Below, in pieces: positions 18,476 to 31,700 of a stretch of DNA of 35,277 bases. The DNA comes from Rodentolepis nana. Taxonomy: Eukaryota > Platyhelminthes > Cestoda > Cyclophyllidea > Hymenolepididae. The notes under the pieces were generated by a model. The model had not been told where the DNA came from. It did no database searches and worked only from the letters and a program-made list of their open reading frames with translations. The first letter of the stretch is position 1; each line of letters opens with the position of its first letter. The translations under genes and the position numbers were made by a program. The stretch lies in the NCBI GenBank assembly GCA_900617975.1, contig UZAE01000130.1:1-35277 (forward strand). The letters run 5' to 3'.

Positions 18476-21400
18476 AACCGGTTACAATACAATTATTTTA
18501 AGTGTGTGTATATTTGGTTGAAACGACATCTATATATACATATATTTACTATTGACAGCTGAATGGTATTGAAATCAATGTTACTCGATGAAAGTTTCAA
18601 TTGCTTGCCGCAGTAACAGTACATGCACCTCTTCAATTTAGACCTGACTTAATGTTAATGGTTTCATGAGAAGCTTAAATAATGCCTAAGATCTTTGGCC
18701 AAAATAGATAAGTTTCGGAATTACTGAATTAACTAGAAGTATCGACACAAGGAATAATCATAAATTCTTATTTATGTATATATATTTTAATAGTCTCAAA
18801 CATTTACCATAATTCTTATTCTCTTACTAGTTTCCACTAAAAATGAAATTTATCTTCCTAAAAGTAATTTACAAGTAATCAATAAAGTTTCGCTTTAGAT
18901 TTCTAAGGAAATGCTCTAATTTTGCAATATTTACAAAAAAGTCTATTAACCTTAGTATTAAAAGATTGATTTATATTTGCAATAAACCATTTTTCTTTCT
19001 ATCCCCACATTTATGCACACTCTTCAAACAAACCCGACTCAAGACGCATGAAGAAAATGGAAACTTAGGGATTTTCATCAATCACGGGAAGGGACAATTT
19101 TCCTGTTTGAACTTTGCTATTGTATATTTGAAAAAGGACCCCACTGGTTTAGTGTCTATTCTCTTTTGTCTTCCTATAAAAAGAGAAAGTGAAATGCTTG
19201 AAGTGGCATTTGTTCACTGTGCTCTTTTCTCCACGTTAGTAGTTTTTTTAACTTAAAATTCAGGATAGTCGGCATCATTTGATCTCTTTTACGAAGCAGA
19301 TACAAATGTGCTTGCATTTACTGTATTGATCTGCTTCAATGGGTTTTGATCCTTTATATCTACCTAACCGCAAACGAATGCTAGGATTACCATGAATCGA
19401 TGGTCAGTTTTGCTCTTTTGAGTAAAATAAAAATGACAATAAAAAACTAGTCAATCCACATCACATGACTATTGATTTGTGGCTAAGTTTCTTGCAATGG
19501 CACCTAAGGGAATTGAACAATAATTTATCTTCCTGAAAGCGTAATTCACCTGATATTAAACATCTTTAATTCTGCATGGACAACGAATTCTTTCAAAGAG
19601 CAAAAATATTCTGAATAGTTATATTCTGAGAAGATTAATCTTTTTTTTACTAAATGACGATGACAATCAGGTATTCTAACCTCACACGTCGACCGCTAGT
19701 TTCCCATAAGATAGTTTAACATTCAATTTCAATAGGGTTTCAAAATGGCCAATAATACAATTTAAAAGTATGGCAATACGTTGCATTTCCAAAACAAATA
19801 GCCAAAACACCGGGGCTTTGATTGTTTCATTTTTTAAAAATAAAAGGTCGTTATAAGTAGATCATTAATAACAATATGAAGATAATTTTGCGTAAGTAGG
19901 GAAATGGCCAACATGTCACAAGGCCATTGCCAGCCATTGAACATCTAGAGCTCTGGACAACAAATTTCCCAAATAAACCAATACGATTGTTCATTCATAT
20001 CATGAATGAGCAGCAATATCCATTGATCTCAAATTCTTTGTCTTGTCAAAAGGCCCTATCTATATGAAAATTTAATTTGAAAGCCTCATTTTAGAAATCA
20101 AATTGGAAATACAATAAATTTGTATTTCTAAATGCGAACCTCTAATATATTCATTAAGCGAAACTATTGAAAGTAAGAGATCTGTTCAAGATTCTCTGAA
20201 CTCTTCCTCAAATTTAAATGCTTAATTTCTGACCTTTTAAACCTTTTTCATAATTGCGAAAAAAGTAGCACAAGTAGGTGAGGTAATTTATTAAAATGAA
20301 GATTAACTGTAAAAGTAAGACTCTGAGTAAATTTGTACAAAAATGAAAAAAGAGCGCTCTTTAAAATAGTAAATGAGGTAAAAATGACCGTTAGATAAGG
20401 ATAAATCTGCTTAAACGTTTTTACCACATGTATAATATAGAAAATGCATAGGCAAAGCTGTGATTTGCTATGCTTAAGACCAATTCTTATATCAAATCAT
20501 ACTGTACACTATGCAAAATCCGATGAATCTCCAGCTGTTTTCAGTAAACAATAAACCAGGCTTTAAATCTAACCCAGTGAATACTTGCTTTCTTTGTGTA
20601 TTTTAAAGACATTAATAATGCAGGAGGTTTAAGAGGAAATTTTTGGGAACATGCATTACGATGATAGTAAAGCAGTGCCTAAAATATGCAGATGAAGATA
20701 TGAAACGGAGGGAATAACAACAATGAAGTAAGATAACGTTTTAAATAAATAAGTAACAAGTGAACATGCATTCAATAAAGACATTTACCTAGTTCAATGG
20801 GAAGGGACTGCAAAGGTCATATCGAATTATACTAAATATGGTAATTGTGATACAGCAAATTATTAAAGCTCTATCAAATGGAAATTAACCGACATGACCT
20901 TTAATTGAAGCGTACTCCTCGCAGGCGTAAAGAGATCCTTATTGGAATACTTAGCAGTACACTAGAATTAAGAACCTCTTTTACAGTCTTGAGCTTGTAG
21001 TAGGAGCAAACTGCTCAGGAGGCTTAGTGATAAATAATGAATTAGTAAAATTTATGAAATGTAATGTGAGCTATTCTCCAAAGCAAACACAAAATTTGCT
21101 GATATTAAGGAAAACGTGGGTTATTCACACTTTTACTCACATGAATTTCAATCCAATAAGCATTTTAAAAGAGAATAAACTAAATTTTCAGCCCTTCCTG
21201 TTAAAGATGATTTTATTAGAAATAGCCCTCTTTTAATTTGATATATAATTCATTAACACATTTTGCTGTGGTAGTCCCGGTATTGCTTAACATTCTTCGT
21301 AATATTTTTAATAAAATTATTGGAGAAAAGTCATCAGTTTCGATTTAGGTGTCCATATTATTATGTAGTTCCTACTTGAAATCCACCATGTAAAAGGTTT

Positions 21401-21596
21401 TCTTTTTCACACAGCGAAAGCCCAAAATATTTCCTTTCAGTATGGGCATGGAGAACGTCTGTGGAATTGGGCTTTTATAAAATGTTCAACGAAAAGTAGG
21501 CTCACTTTCTTCTAGAATTATTGTTTTAGTGAAAAATCGTAGGCAGAAAGTTTTGAACAACGTACAATGTTAAAACTTTGATTTTAGGCGCCTTTA
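18476..21596. other. Intergenic DNA, no credible gene
   Basis: This is AT-rich sequence. The longest ORF (18966-19256 plus, 96 codons) has no recognisable domain or codon signal. A short AT dinucleotide run is at 18531-18546 and a hairpin at 19293-19337. Confidence 0.55.
19293..19337 (+). repeat. Inverted repeat, 9-bp perfect stem
   Basis: GAAGCAGAT (19293-19301) is the exact reverse complement of ATCTGCTTC (19329-19337). A nested AAATG/CATTT pair lies in the loop. The internal loop is strongly asymmetric, so this does not resemble a standard microRNA precursor. Confidence 0.5.
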
Positions 21597-21609
21597 TCTC
21601 CTTTACAAA
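21597..21609 (+). repeat. Left putative target-site duplication of repeat copy C
   Basis: TCTCCTTTACAAA matches TCTCCTTTATAAA at 21916-21928 at 12 of 13 positions. Confidence 0.65.
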
Positions 21610-21915
21610 GGGGGTGTGTGATAGACTTATCTCCACGTGGTGCACCCAGGGCAGCGTACACTCATACGGAAAAAATCAATGAACCGGCAATTGACTTCTG
21701 ACTTCAAACTACCATGATCCCACTGTATGTCATATTCGAATACTTCTTCAGTACTCGCTTTACCCTACTCTCGACCCTTGTGTCTGTTTTTTTACATCTT
21801 TGAAACACTCTTCTGTTCCTCTCCTCCTCTCGACTTTATTACTTTGATTTGGCTTCCCCTCTGTGATGCCTGAAGTCAACTAAAAGGGCTAATGATAACT
21901 ATTGAAACAAATAAC
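21610..21915 (+). mobile_element. Repeat family copy C, SINE-like retroposon
   Basis: This is the third copy of the family. It starts GGGGGTGTGTGATAGACTTA and keeps CCACGTGGTGCACCC, ACTTCTGACTTCAAACTACC, CAGTACTC and CTCTGTGATGCCTGAAGTC, ending GATAACTATTGAAAC with a short tail AAATAAC. Flanking 13-bp direct repeats with one mismatch fix its two ends well and mark it as an insertion of about 306 bp. It probably inserted more recently than copy B, whose duplication is more worn. Confidence 0.8.
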
Positions 21916-21928
21916 TCTCCTTTATAAA
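21916..21928 (+). repeat. Right putative target-site duplication of repeat copy C
   Basis: TCTCCTTTATAAA, the partner of 21597-21609, with one mismatch. Confidence 0.65.
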
Positions 21929-24900
21929 AACGTTGTTGCGGTGGAAATTTGCAAAAGCAAATGGATTTTTTGCAAAATGAAATCGTCTCTAATTCATCTT
22001 ATATAATTTGGAAATGTTTAATTCATTATAATTGGTCGTTCAACAAATAAAGAAAATTTTACAAAACAGAAGAATGCTAAAGTTCTATGAATTATCTTAA
22101 CTATCCATGCAATTCTAACTTGTAATGATTGTGGAATGGTGATGCTATTTAAGTAAGCCACAACCTTTTACTTTATAAAAATGCTAAAGATGTATAAGCT
22201 ATAATGGTGGGAAGCAATTAAAATCGAATAGCAGATATAACAAGGTACAGAGCGCAAAGATAAGGTACCAATGAGTGTTGGACTTGCTCCGATGTGTAAT
22301 TCAATTCCACAAATCTGCATTTTTGTCTACAAATTTCAGTTTATTTTGAATTGCTGGTAATACGGTTCCTGAGTTTTTTCTCTGTCTTTTTGGTGGGAAT
22401 GATGATGATTCTATTGAATGAAATCGGTAGAGCTCCGTATGCTCGCATTGACCTATTCATTTCCTAACTAAATATTTTTAGTTCAGTACCATTAAACGTA
22501 ACAGTAAACACCTCACAGTAAACCCGATTCTATCCATTCATTACAAATATGAGAGAAGTGTTTAATTTAAAGAGTATCTAGATATGTTTATGGCTGTAAA
22601 AATCTAAATTAAACCTAAAACCTATTGGATTTTGCAGGCGATTAATTCTGCTTCACATGCCAGCAAAAGGCAAACGTGTGTCTTTTTCCACTCACGACTA
22701 CATCTCTCATTTACTCGTAACTCGTTCAGGGATAAATAAAAAACCAAATCATGTCATTATCCGACGGTCGACGACAAGCAAAATGACATAATTGTAAATT
22801 ATCTAGCTGATTTATTTGCAAAATTATGCCGATGGTCAGTTCTGGAGTGATTTAGATATCTCGACCGGTTGGAAGTAAATTTCTCTCTAATATGATATAT
22901 TGGAAAAGCAAATATATACTTATTGTCACAAATAATTAATGAAATTTTCGTAATAAAGAAATTATCCTTAAATATTTAAAGAATTTTAAGATTTTTAAAT
23001 CCCATTTAGGCTAGCTTTTGGATTGCCATTCATCAAAATTTAAAGATAAAATTGTATTATGCTACCACTTTAACATCTGATTGGTCATAAACCAAACCAA
23101 CGTAACTTACATTAAGTCTAATGGAAGGTCCATCTGTTGTAAAAAGTCATTTTTCATATTTCTAAACTTGTCAAACATTTTATTATGTTACTAACTCAAA
23201 CTCAAATTTTTGTTTACAATTTATCATTTGTTTCTCATTTCCGGATCAGCTTTGTTTTTTACTCAAAGTAGTTGTCATTTTGAATGATCTATAAAATGGC
23301 CTTGGCTGAGTTAACAATTGAGCTTCAGAGCTTACTAGTAATTTTGATGCCAACCTTTAATAGTGACATTTCCATCGCAATATCCGAAGCACTAAGAAAG
23401 AAAATAACTTCATTTTAAATGAGCTTCAGTACGTTTGCTTTCACAGAAATCCAAGGATACATTGGTCGACTGAGAAAGAATCCCTAAATTTCATACACCC
23501 TCTCAAAAAGTTCAATCATTCTTAACAAAAATAAGCCTTCATTAAGCTAGTACTTACCCATCTTCGCGACGTTTAATGCATTTTCAGTTAATTACTTCTC
23601 TGTTCGCATAATTCGCATGACAAAATGGTTATTTTTTAAAAAAACAGGCCTTTCATGCAACCTATTTACGAACCTCCCCTTAAACAAACACCACAGTTCT
23701 ATGTTAAGCTACTTTATTTTATCGATATATATACATATATTTTGCCTGATGGTTCATTATTTTGCTACAATTAATATACTGAAGATTTCTGTCTTTTCGC
23801 ATTGCCCTTTTATCTAACAGGCCAAATTCTATGAAGCCTTCAAGGCCAGACTCTATGTTTAATTCTCCATTCGATCTTCATGCTAGAATACAATTAAATT
23901 TAGTTCACAGTTCCTCATATCTCTGCATAAATTTTTAGTTCAAAGGAGTTAAGTAGTTTTCTTAAATGACTCATTAGGAATACCGCTATTTTTGCTTCTT
24001 TTCAGTAATTGCTTTTAGTGGCTAGCAAATTAAGAGATATGAATTCATGGCAATTTTAAACTCAAGGGGATATATTGCTGTACAACCAAAGTTTTCACAG
24101 AGAGCGTTTTTTAGTGTACCATATACGGAGCCTAAACTTTTCAGTTTGTAGTGATTTGTTATTTTAAGAATTTCTTGAATAGTCTTGTTGTTGTTGGCCT
24201 TCATGTTGACAATGTGTGCCATCATTGCGTGCAATAAATATCATTTTGTATTATTTCCCATTGAAAAAATAAAGTAAAAAGCAAGTCAAAGCTATTTCAC
24301 CTATGAGTTAAAAGGGATGATGCTCTCAATACCCATGTGCATGATAATGTTTTATGCATGAAATTGTGAACAAAATATGCGCCTTTGAAGCTTAATTGAC
24401 ACTTCTCTGCCTAAAGGCGAATGCATTTTAAGATGGTGCTTACGTATACAGTAACCAAAGAAAATTATGCCATTTTTTAAAGTCAAGTTTACTTCTAATT
24501 AAAATCATTTAAATATTATCGCTACATTGTTGATTTATTTCCAGCGTCAAGTGAAAATTTGCACGTTAGTTTCTATTTTGGAACGAAAAAAAGAGAACTT
24601 TGCAATTTAATGCTATTTTGAGAATTCTTTCCTATCTATTATCTGATTAAAGTGATGACGGTGTTTGGCACGAACGGAGATTGAAAATTAGCTTGAAATC
24701 ATTTTATTTAGACCCTTCTGTTAGAAAGACGGTTTGCAGTCGGTAGTAATTTTGATTTCAGTCAATATTTGAGAAATTAGATTATTTTACACGTTGTAAG
24801 CCATCAGGTAAAATTTTTTAATGATTTAGTGAATTCGAATTGAACAGATAAAAGTATAACTTTATCAATGTATCTCCCTTGTAAATTCAATGTTATTGAA

Positions 24901-27717
24901 ATGAAATATAAAATGAACAATTTCCAAACTCTATGATGTAAAGATAGAATGTTTAGAAAATACTAGAATTTTACTGGTCTTTGTTCTCAAGAAAAAAATT
25001 TAATTTTAAATTCAATAAAATCATCTAAAATTTAGTTTACTCATCTCCATAGTAAAAATATTTTAAGTACGTCAGAAAAGGCTTAGATGATTGAGGAAAA
25101 CATTAGTATACTGTTATTAAAAAATAAAAATTCAATTTAACATGGGATAAAAGGTTGTCATTAATTATTATCTAACACTCAAAGTTTGGGTCCTTTTCTG
25201 TTTAAATTTCAGCCATTTTGCGTTGAGTCATTTATTCTCATTCCTAATTGTAAATAAGTATCCATTTCAATGAAGAAAACTCAATTAAATGTGGATGTGA
25301 AGAACACACGTCGAAATATGGCGTGCATAACTGATTAACTTTCAAAAAAAGTGAAAATATATATTTCTTTTCATAAATACCAATGAATTGTTATGCATTT
25401 TTATTTATGATAATTGATATTGTTCTTACTGATATGATATGGTAAAATTGAGTGTTTTGCTAATTGAATATTTAAATTGACTTGCATTCTCTGTTGTATA
25501 AGTAACTAAGAATTAGTCTTTATCCCAGTAATTCAAAAAACATTAATGAATGACAAGTGACTAATTCAAAGAATTAATGTTAGAATTTTAGATGATTTAA
25601 GTTTGTAAAACACCAAAGTGAGTTAACCCATTTAGATTAATAAAAAGATTAGTGAGTGGCATGATAAAATTATAGATAAAATTTAATAGCGCCGTTAAAC
25701 ATATGCATTTATGCAACTTATTGTGAATCAAAGGAATAAGCCGTAATAGTTTACTTCTCAATCCACTTGAATCCTAAAACAGCAGCCATTTCTTCTAAAA
25801 TCATAACAGTAGTGATTAATCAAAGCTGAACAAAATATGTATTGAATAAAAATAGTCAATTTTCATTAATGTAAAGCTGGAATTGCCATTGACGAACCGG
25901 AAGTAGGCCAATTATGCAGTTTTCCCAGTGAAACAGCAAACCAATAAAAATCTCATGTTGTATGGACGATAGTGATAAATATGGTACATGGTTGCTTTAT
26001 TGCAAAATATAGGACCTATTTTTTCTTGTCCTACCTAGCCGCCTTATTCCAACAGGCCCACATACCTCTCATTTCTACTTTGCCTCGTCCGTATGACGAT
26101 GTCCTCATTTCCTATATCATAAAATAATATTAAAATGTGTTTTTTACATGATTACCTTGAATGGTTAAAGAGTGCAATTTTGAAACCATGCTATAGTAAA
26201 GGAACAAAATTTTCTTGAAAGTATGGTGCATTTTAGAAACTACAAAATGTGAACTTTGAAAAATTTGACCAGCTTGCAATTATCATTATTCACTAAGAAA
26301 AAAATGATCATTTTAAATTTAAATGTGCAGTTAGAATCGGCACATACTGGTTCTTGCTTCTAACCTTAGACACTTATCCTTTTAGCACTTTAAATCATAC
26401 TCTGAGAGATTACATTTAGTCCTGTCGAAATGTTCTATGTAATAGAAAAAAAGAACAAAAGACGACAATGGCATCTATTGTGTTCAAATGGTTTTGTCGC
26501 AAAGGAAGTTATAAATGCCAAGGTTATGAAGTAATTCTAAACTTCATTGCATTAATGCTAGCCAAAATTAATGTTTGTGTGTGATTTGATCAAGATTTTT
26601 ATGGCTATAGAGAAAATGTAATTGTTGCTAGAAGAGTCCAATTGTATAGCTCAATTTCAAAAAATAAAGCATTTCTTCAAAACATCCCCGAAACTCCGTA
26701 TTTCAAAGCACAAATTTCTCAAAATGTCAAAATATAAAGCTTATATTTAGCTTTTTCCTTATGTTATGAAGTGATAAATTGTACGAAATTAGTTTCTACT
26801 CAACGGCTGATATTGTAAGCAATTCGTTATTTAATTACATGCTGTTCAAGCACTGGTGATCTCTGCTTGCATAATAATCTTTCACCAGATATGGCGGAAT
26901 AATCATTCCTTAAATGGCTTTCGCTTTCAGGTGAATTTAGCTTCCAGGTCTATGAACTTCAGATATAAATATCGTAAGTCAAAGCTAGAAAGCGATTATC
27001 AGTTTGCAATGAAGCGCCAAATATTGCCGTTCACTTTCCTCAATGAATAAAATATTAAAATCATAAGCTTTCCAATGTCATCTTCATATTTCGATGTTCC
27101 TCAAAATTTAAATTGTTTGTAGGTAAATACATAAGATTCCGATATATTGTTTGTTGATAATGTAAATTAGCACCAAACTCGAATCTACAGCATTGAGAAA
27201 TGTTTGATCACTCCTCTGAATATGGAAGAATAAGGCTCTCGAAGTATAATTCCCGTTGTAAATAGGTTAAATCTCAACTAGCCATAGCTGCCCCAATGTA
27301 AATGGAATTATTTTAAATATTAGTAATTAAGTATAGTTTATTGATGTATGAATTTAAATCTTTAGTGCCCATGACTTGATTTTTCGGAGATATATCATAT
27401 CGATATTATTGCATTTCTAATTGGTCATCAGCATTAAGTAGTACGAGAAGAAACGTTTGTAAATTTGATGGAATATCAGCTCTAGGGTTATTATTATTTA
27501 CAACAATCTATGCCTAAAAATCTTCATCAGTATTCGTCATTTTGTGATTATTTGTTTAATTGTCTCTCACAATCAATGTAACATTACATATGAATTCAAA
27601 TTTTCACAATATATGATATTCATTGGATTGAAAAGTTCCAAATTAAGAACATTTGGATCAATTAAAAGTGTTGTGCGCAATCCCACTGAAGCATGCAAAC
27701 TTAAAGTACTACTTTAG
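21929..27717. other. Intergenic DNA, no credible gene
   Basis: This is AT-rich sequence. Short ORFs at 23296-23418, 23617-23817, 24022-24234 and 26856-27050 have no recognisable features. An AT dinucleotide run is at 23725-23740. A small GC-richer patch at about 26030-26110 was not identified. Confidence 0.55.
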
Positions 27718-27960
27718 TGGCACTTAAATACCCCTGATAGCAGGGAATAAATCTCACTTCTAACCCTCTCTCAGAGTCAACCTCAAAGCTACTCTCCTTC
27801 CCAGCTCAAAGAAATCTCGCAGAATAATAGAACGCACTCTTGGGACAAAGTAGCAGCTTGTAAATGCTGCCTACTAGAGCATGTCCTGCGTTGTTAATAA
27901 AGTCATTTAAATAGCCCAAGCCTTGGTAGCTGTCGAGTAAGGAGATCGCTTTCAATTTGG
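27718..27960. repeat. GC-richer block, probably an old repeat of unknown type
   Basis: Base composition changes sharply against the surrounding AT-rich DNA. On the minus strand it reads GACTCTGAGAGAGGGTTAGA and then, about 30 bases further, GGGGTATTTAAGTGCC. All frames carry stops. On the plus strand a short open stretch before a donor-like CAG-GTGAGC (about 27989) has no start codon. The character suggests the remains of an LTR or other non-coding mobile element. It could also be a conserved regulatory element. Confidence 0.35.
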
Positions 27961-28600
27961 CTAGCAATACTATTTGCCTTTGGTCAGGTGAGCTAAAATA
28001 TGGGAAAATTGCGTTATTTTATTCCATATATATATTTACGTAGTGAGGAACTTCAAGTAATATTAAGCTTAATTTTCAGTCTGGAATGCACCGACAGTGG
28101 GAAATGACTTTTATTCTAAATACAAATTCATTCCTCATTGCAAAAAACGGAATTTGACAACAAATAAACAAATGAAAATTGATTCATGGGGCAAATTTAA
28201 AAACGCTCTAATTTTTAATTAAACTTTACTTTATTTTTATGGTTTAAAGTAAGCGGATATATCTATTTAATTATATAGAATTAAATTTTTTGAGTATTCA
28301 AATATTGGGTTGATTAAATTCTTCTTTCGACGAAGTTATCTTGAGTTCTCACACATGAATTCATTCCTGAAAACAGTGTATATTTTAGTGCAGATTGAAT
28401 CTATTTCCTGCTAAGTCAATGAAGCAACAAGTAAGATGATGGTCATAAATTGCCACATATTAATTTTTTTCATTTCCAATCGATGCAATGCACGCTTTTC
28501 AATTAGTCGCAAGAGAGTATCCATTGTGGTAGTTTAATCTTTCTGTGTGCTGAACGTTCCGTATGAAACTAATATGCACCTCCACTAAATACACTCAATT

Positions 28601-28619
28601 CCACCCACCCACCCCCCCA
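28601..28619 (+). repeat. Short C-rich tract
   Basis: CCACCCACCCACCCCCCCA is a strand-asymmetric C run in AT-rich DNA. Its complement is a G-run that could form a G-quadruplex. Confidence 0.6.
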
Positions 28620-28709
28620 TTAAGAAGTGGCATAATAAAATCTGCTAATCAACTATATTTGCAGTCAGTGCTGCAAATTGTTTGTCGTTGTCTGTCCGAA
28701 CTGCCAAAT

Positions 28710-28729
28710 GTCATCAACTCTCTGATGAC
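28710..28729 (+). repeat. Short perfect hairpin
   Basis: GTCATCA and TGATGAC are exact reverse complements separated by six bases (ACTCTC). No adjoining gene gives it a role. Confidence 0.45.
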
Positions 28730-31700
28730 AGTAGCTTTTACGGCAACCTAATCATTTTATTCAGACGTAAATAATAACAGAGTACTATCCACAACATTAA
28801 AAATTAGCTTTCGAATCGCCCGGCGTTAATAAATTAATAAAAATTATCTTTGCCTTTTTTCAATATTGGATTAATAGATTCAGATGAAAATATTTTTGGC
28901 TCCTTTGTCATTAAATATCCTCCATCATAAATTCGAAATAGCCAACTATTTTTCAATATCTGTTTTATGATGACGCGCAATTAATTTATTATCTTGAATG
29001 CATGTAATTCAAAGAGTTATAAATTTTCCCAATGAAACTGGGTTTGAATACGTGCATATTAGAATAATAAGTTTGGCTGCAACGTATCAAGTTCAAGGCT
29101 TCATATTCTAACGATTCAGAGCCCTTATTTTAGGATTTCATATCTCAAGAGTGAGTGCAAAGTTAAAGGGTCCTAAGGCTCCTAATCGAATCCATTTTTG
29201 TCATTTTTAAGGAAGAAATGCTGACACATTTGAGACGTGTTTGTCAGTTCGCGTTTGCATTATATTATTCATTATGTAAATTTAAAAAAAAGTTTTCTAA
29301 GGCCTTATTTCAGAGTAATGATTCGATTTCTGTGCGCACAATGACAAATGATATTTTCTTCACTTTTATTGTTAATTCAATAATCTTATCTTATGTTGTG
29401 GGTACTTTTCACTAATATTCAATCTCTTTAAAAAATTACAGCAACATTAAAATTTAAAGTAATTCAACGGTTATTGGGATTTAAATCCAATCCTTTTTGC
29501 TGCTCAGACACCTGTCACTCAATAAATGTGATTCGTTTAACAGGTTTTCAAATTTTTAAATTTCTACTTCCTTCATATGGATATGCTATTCCTCGAGTTT
29601 ATTTAACTCTATTTTAATTAATTTTCCATATATAGTTTCTTTAATAATTAATTGAGTTTTGGAATTTGTTGGAGCTAAGCGCAACGCACATAGACTAACT
29701 GAATGCAATCAAAATGATCTAGAAAACTGAGTCCGAAATTTATCAGAAACTGTGGAGGTACTATGGATAAAAGTCAAGAGAAATTTGGAGAAATAGAAAA
29801 TTTTGAATGGAATAATGAATTGGTTATTCAGTGGGTTCTCCAGACAAAATGAGAGGTCACTTAAAGTGATTATCAACGTCCTACTATCGGAGCATTTGAT
29901 AAAGTTTAGACAAATGAAACCGGCTGTAGAATAATCTTTTGAATAAGACATTTAAACTAATTTTTGTCTTATATTTAAAGAAATATTTGAGGGATTCATC
30001 AGTCTAAGTACTATTATCGTAGTTTAAATGATGTTGAGTGTATGTCGTTTTGAAGCCAATGGTAGACGCTATGGGCTTATTTATCTAAGTAATAACCAAT
30101 ATACTAAAGCACAGTATAAATTTCTAGACGGTATGTATAACAGTGGTAAGATTTAGCTGATTTTAAGGACGTTATAAAAATATATAAACTCGTCTTTTAC
30201 TTTGATAAATAATAAGTAAAATCCACAGTTTTTGAAAAAATATCCACTACTTCTAGTCAATACATAGGGCAGAAAAATCTGAATTATTTCTTCTTAGAAA
30301 AAGGAAATCTCCTTTTATAAATCAATCAAGAGTAATTTCATCTTTCGACTTTTAGAAGAAAAGCATTTTTTAATGTAATATGTGATAATTAATCTTTAGA
30401 CGCTACTACGATCTTACTCTCTGATCCGTATCCCAAAGCTACAGTGCTGCTTGCTTCTTTACGAAATGTTTTAAAGGTTTTAGATTGTCCAAAATCTTAA
30501 GGATGCTCACACAAATTTTATACCACCAATATGAGTCACAACTTGGAAACTGACAAACACTGTTGTTGAATGAAATTCTTTTCAATAGACTGGTGAAATT
30601 CGCAAAGAATAAATTATCAATGCACTTGATATTCCATCAGTATACTTTTCTAAGGTAAAAATCTAGGTTCAAGGCTGTGAATTGAAATAGTGAATCTCTG
30701 TGAATAAGACCTATACAAGAACTATCATAACTAATAACAAAACTCATGTAAATGCGGCAAGTTAAATACCGCCCAAATAATTTCCCCAATTAATGAAATA
30801 GATATGGACTGACTAACGAAAAAGTGAACGTTCAAGCATATTTGAAATCATTATTTATTGACGTATTAAATACCTATATTTCCCATAGTTAATGTTTGAT
30901 AATCCTTCGTGGTTATTTAACTGAACTCAGGCTGTCGATTTATTAGTTTGTCAATGGGAGACACAAACTGAAAATTATTGATTTAACTTTTAAGCTCCAT
31001 TAATGTACGCTACCATAATGCTAAGTGACAATTGAAGCGTAAATGTCGACTACTTCTTTTTCAAAGCACCACAGGGACTTTTTTAAATTGTGACAATCTT
31101 TATATTCTTTGTTTATAATAGAAAGCAAGGAATTCATTTAACTTACTTTTTTTAATTTACCTATTGCTTTCAAGCTCTGTCAAATATTTCATTAATTTAA
31201 AAAATGCAAAATTAATTTGATTTCTCATGGGCCATTTTTGGCATAATTTCACTTTTAAAATATTTACGCAAAATATTTATTTCTGCAACGAGCAGCAAAA
31301 TCCAAAATTCTATTACTTTCAATAATAATTTTGAAACCCGATGCAAGAATACTAGTCTGTTGGAAATGAATTAAAACGGCAAAAGTGTCTTATATTTGCG
31401 TAAATAGGGTACTATTTATTACTGTTTGCATTATTATGTGCACTGCAAGATATAAAATTACTAGATAAAATGCATTTCTGTCAATTGATTAAATATTATT
31501 AATTTAATTTATTTTATATCTTATTTTGAAAATTTCCTTTCCAATTTTGCAAAAATATCAGAACCTAGCAATTTTTCCAAGAAAACACTATTAAAATTTT
31601 GAACTTAGATGATACAGACTTTGTATTTTGTTCAATTAATTTGTCCAACTTTCATTTCCATCAGTCACTACTTCGTTCTGGAACAGAAGCCTTGTTTTCT

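Noticed and set aside
18531..18546. AT dinucleotide run, also at 23725-23740, considered as origin or regulatory element
   Set aside because: These are short simple sequences common in AT-rich DNA.
18966..19256. 96-codon plus-strand ORF
   Set aside because: No recognisable domain, no splice context and random-looking composition. Such length is possible by chance in 35 kb.
21417..21475. Inverted repeat AAAGCCCAA / TTGGGCTTT
   Set aside because: The 9-bp arms are separated by 41 bases with no other pairing. This is expected by chance in a window this size.
23296..23418. 41-codon plus-strand ORF beginning MALAELTIELQSLL just after TATAAAA
   Set aside because: It looks protein-like but is too short, has no homology I recognise and no splice sites. 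Kept as chance.
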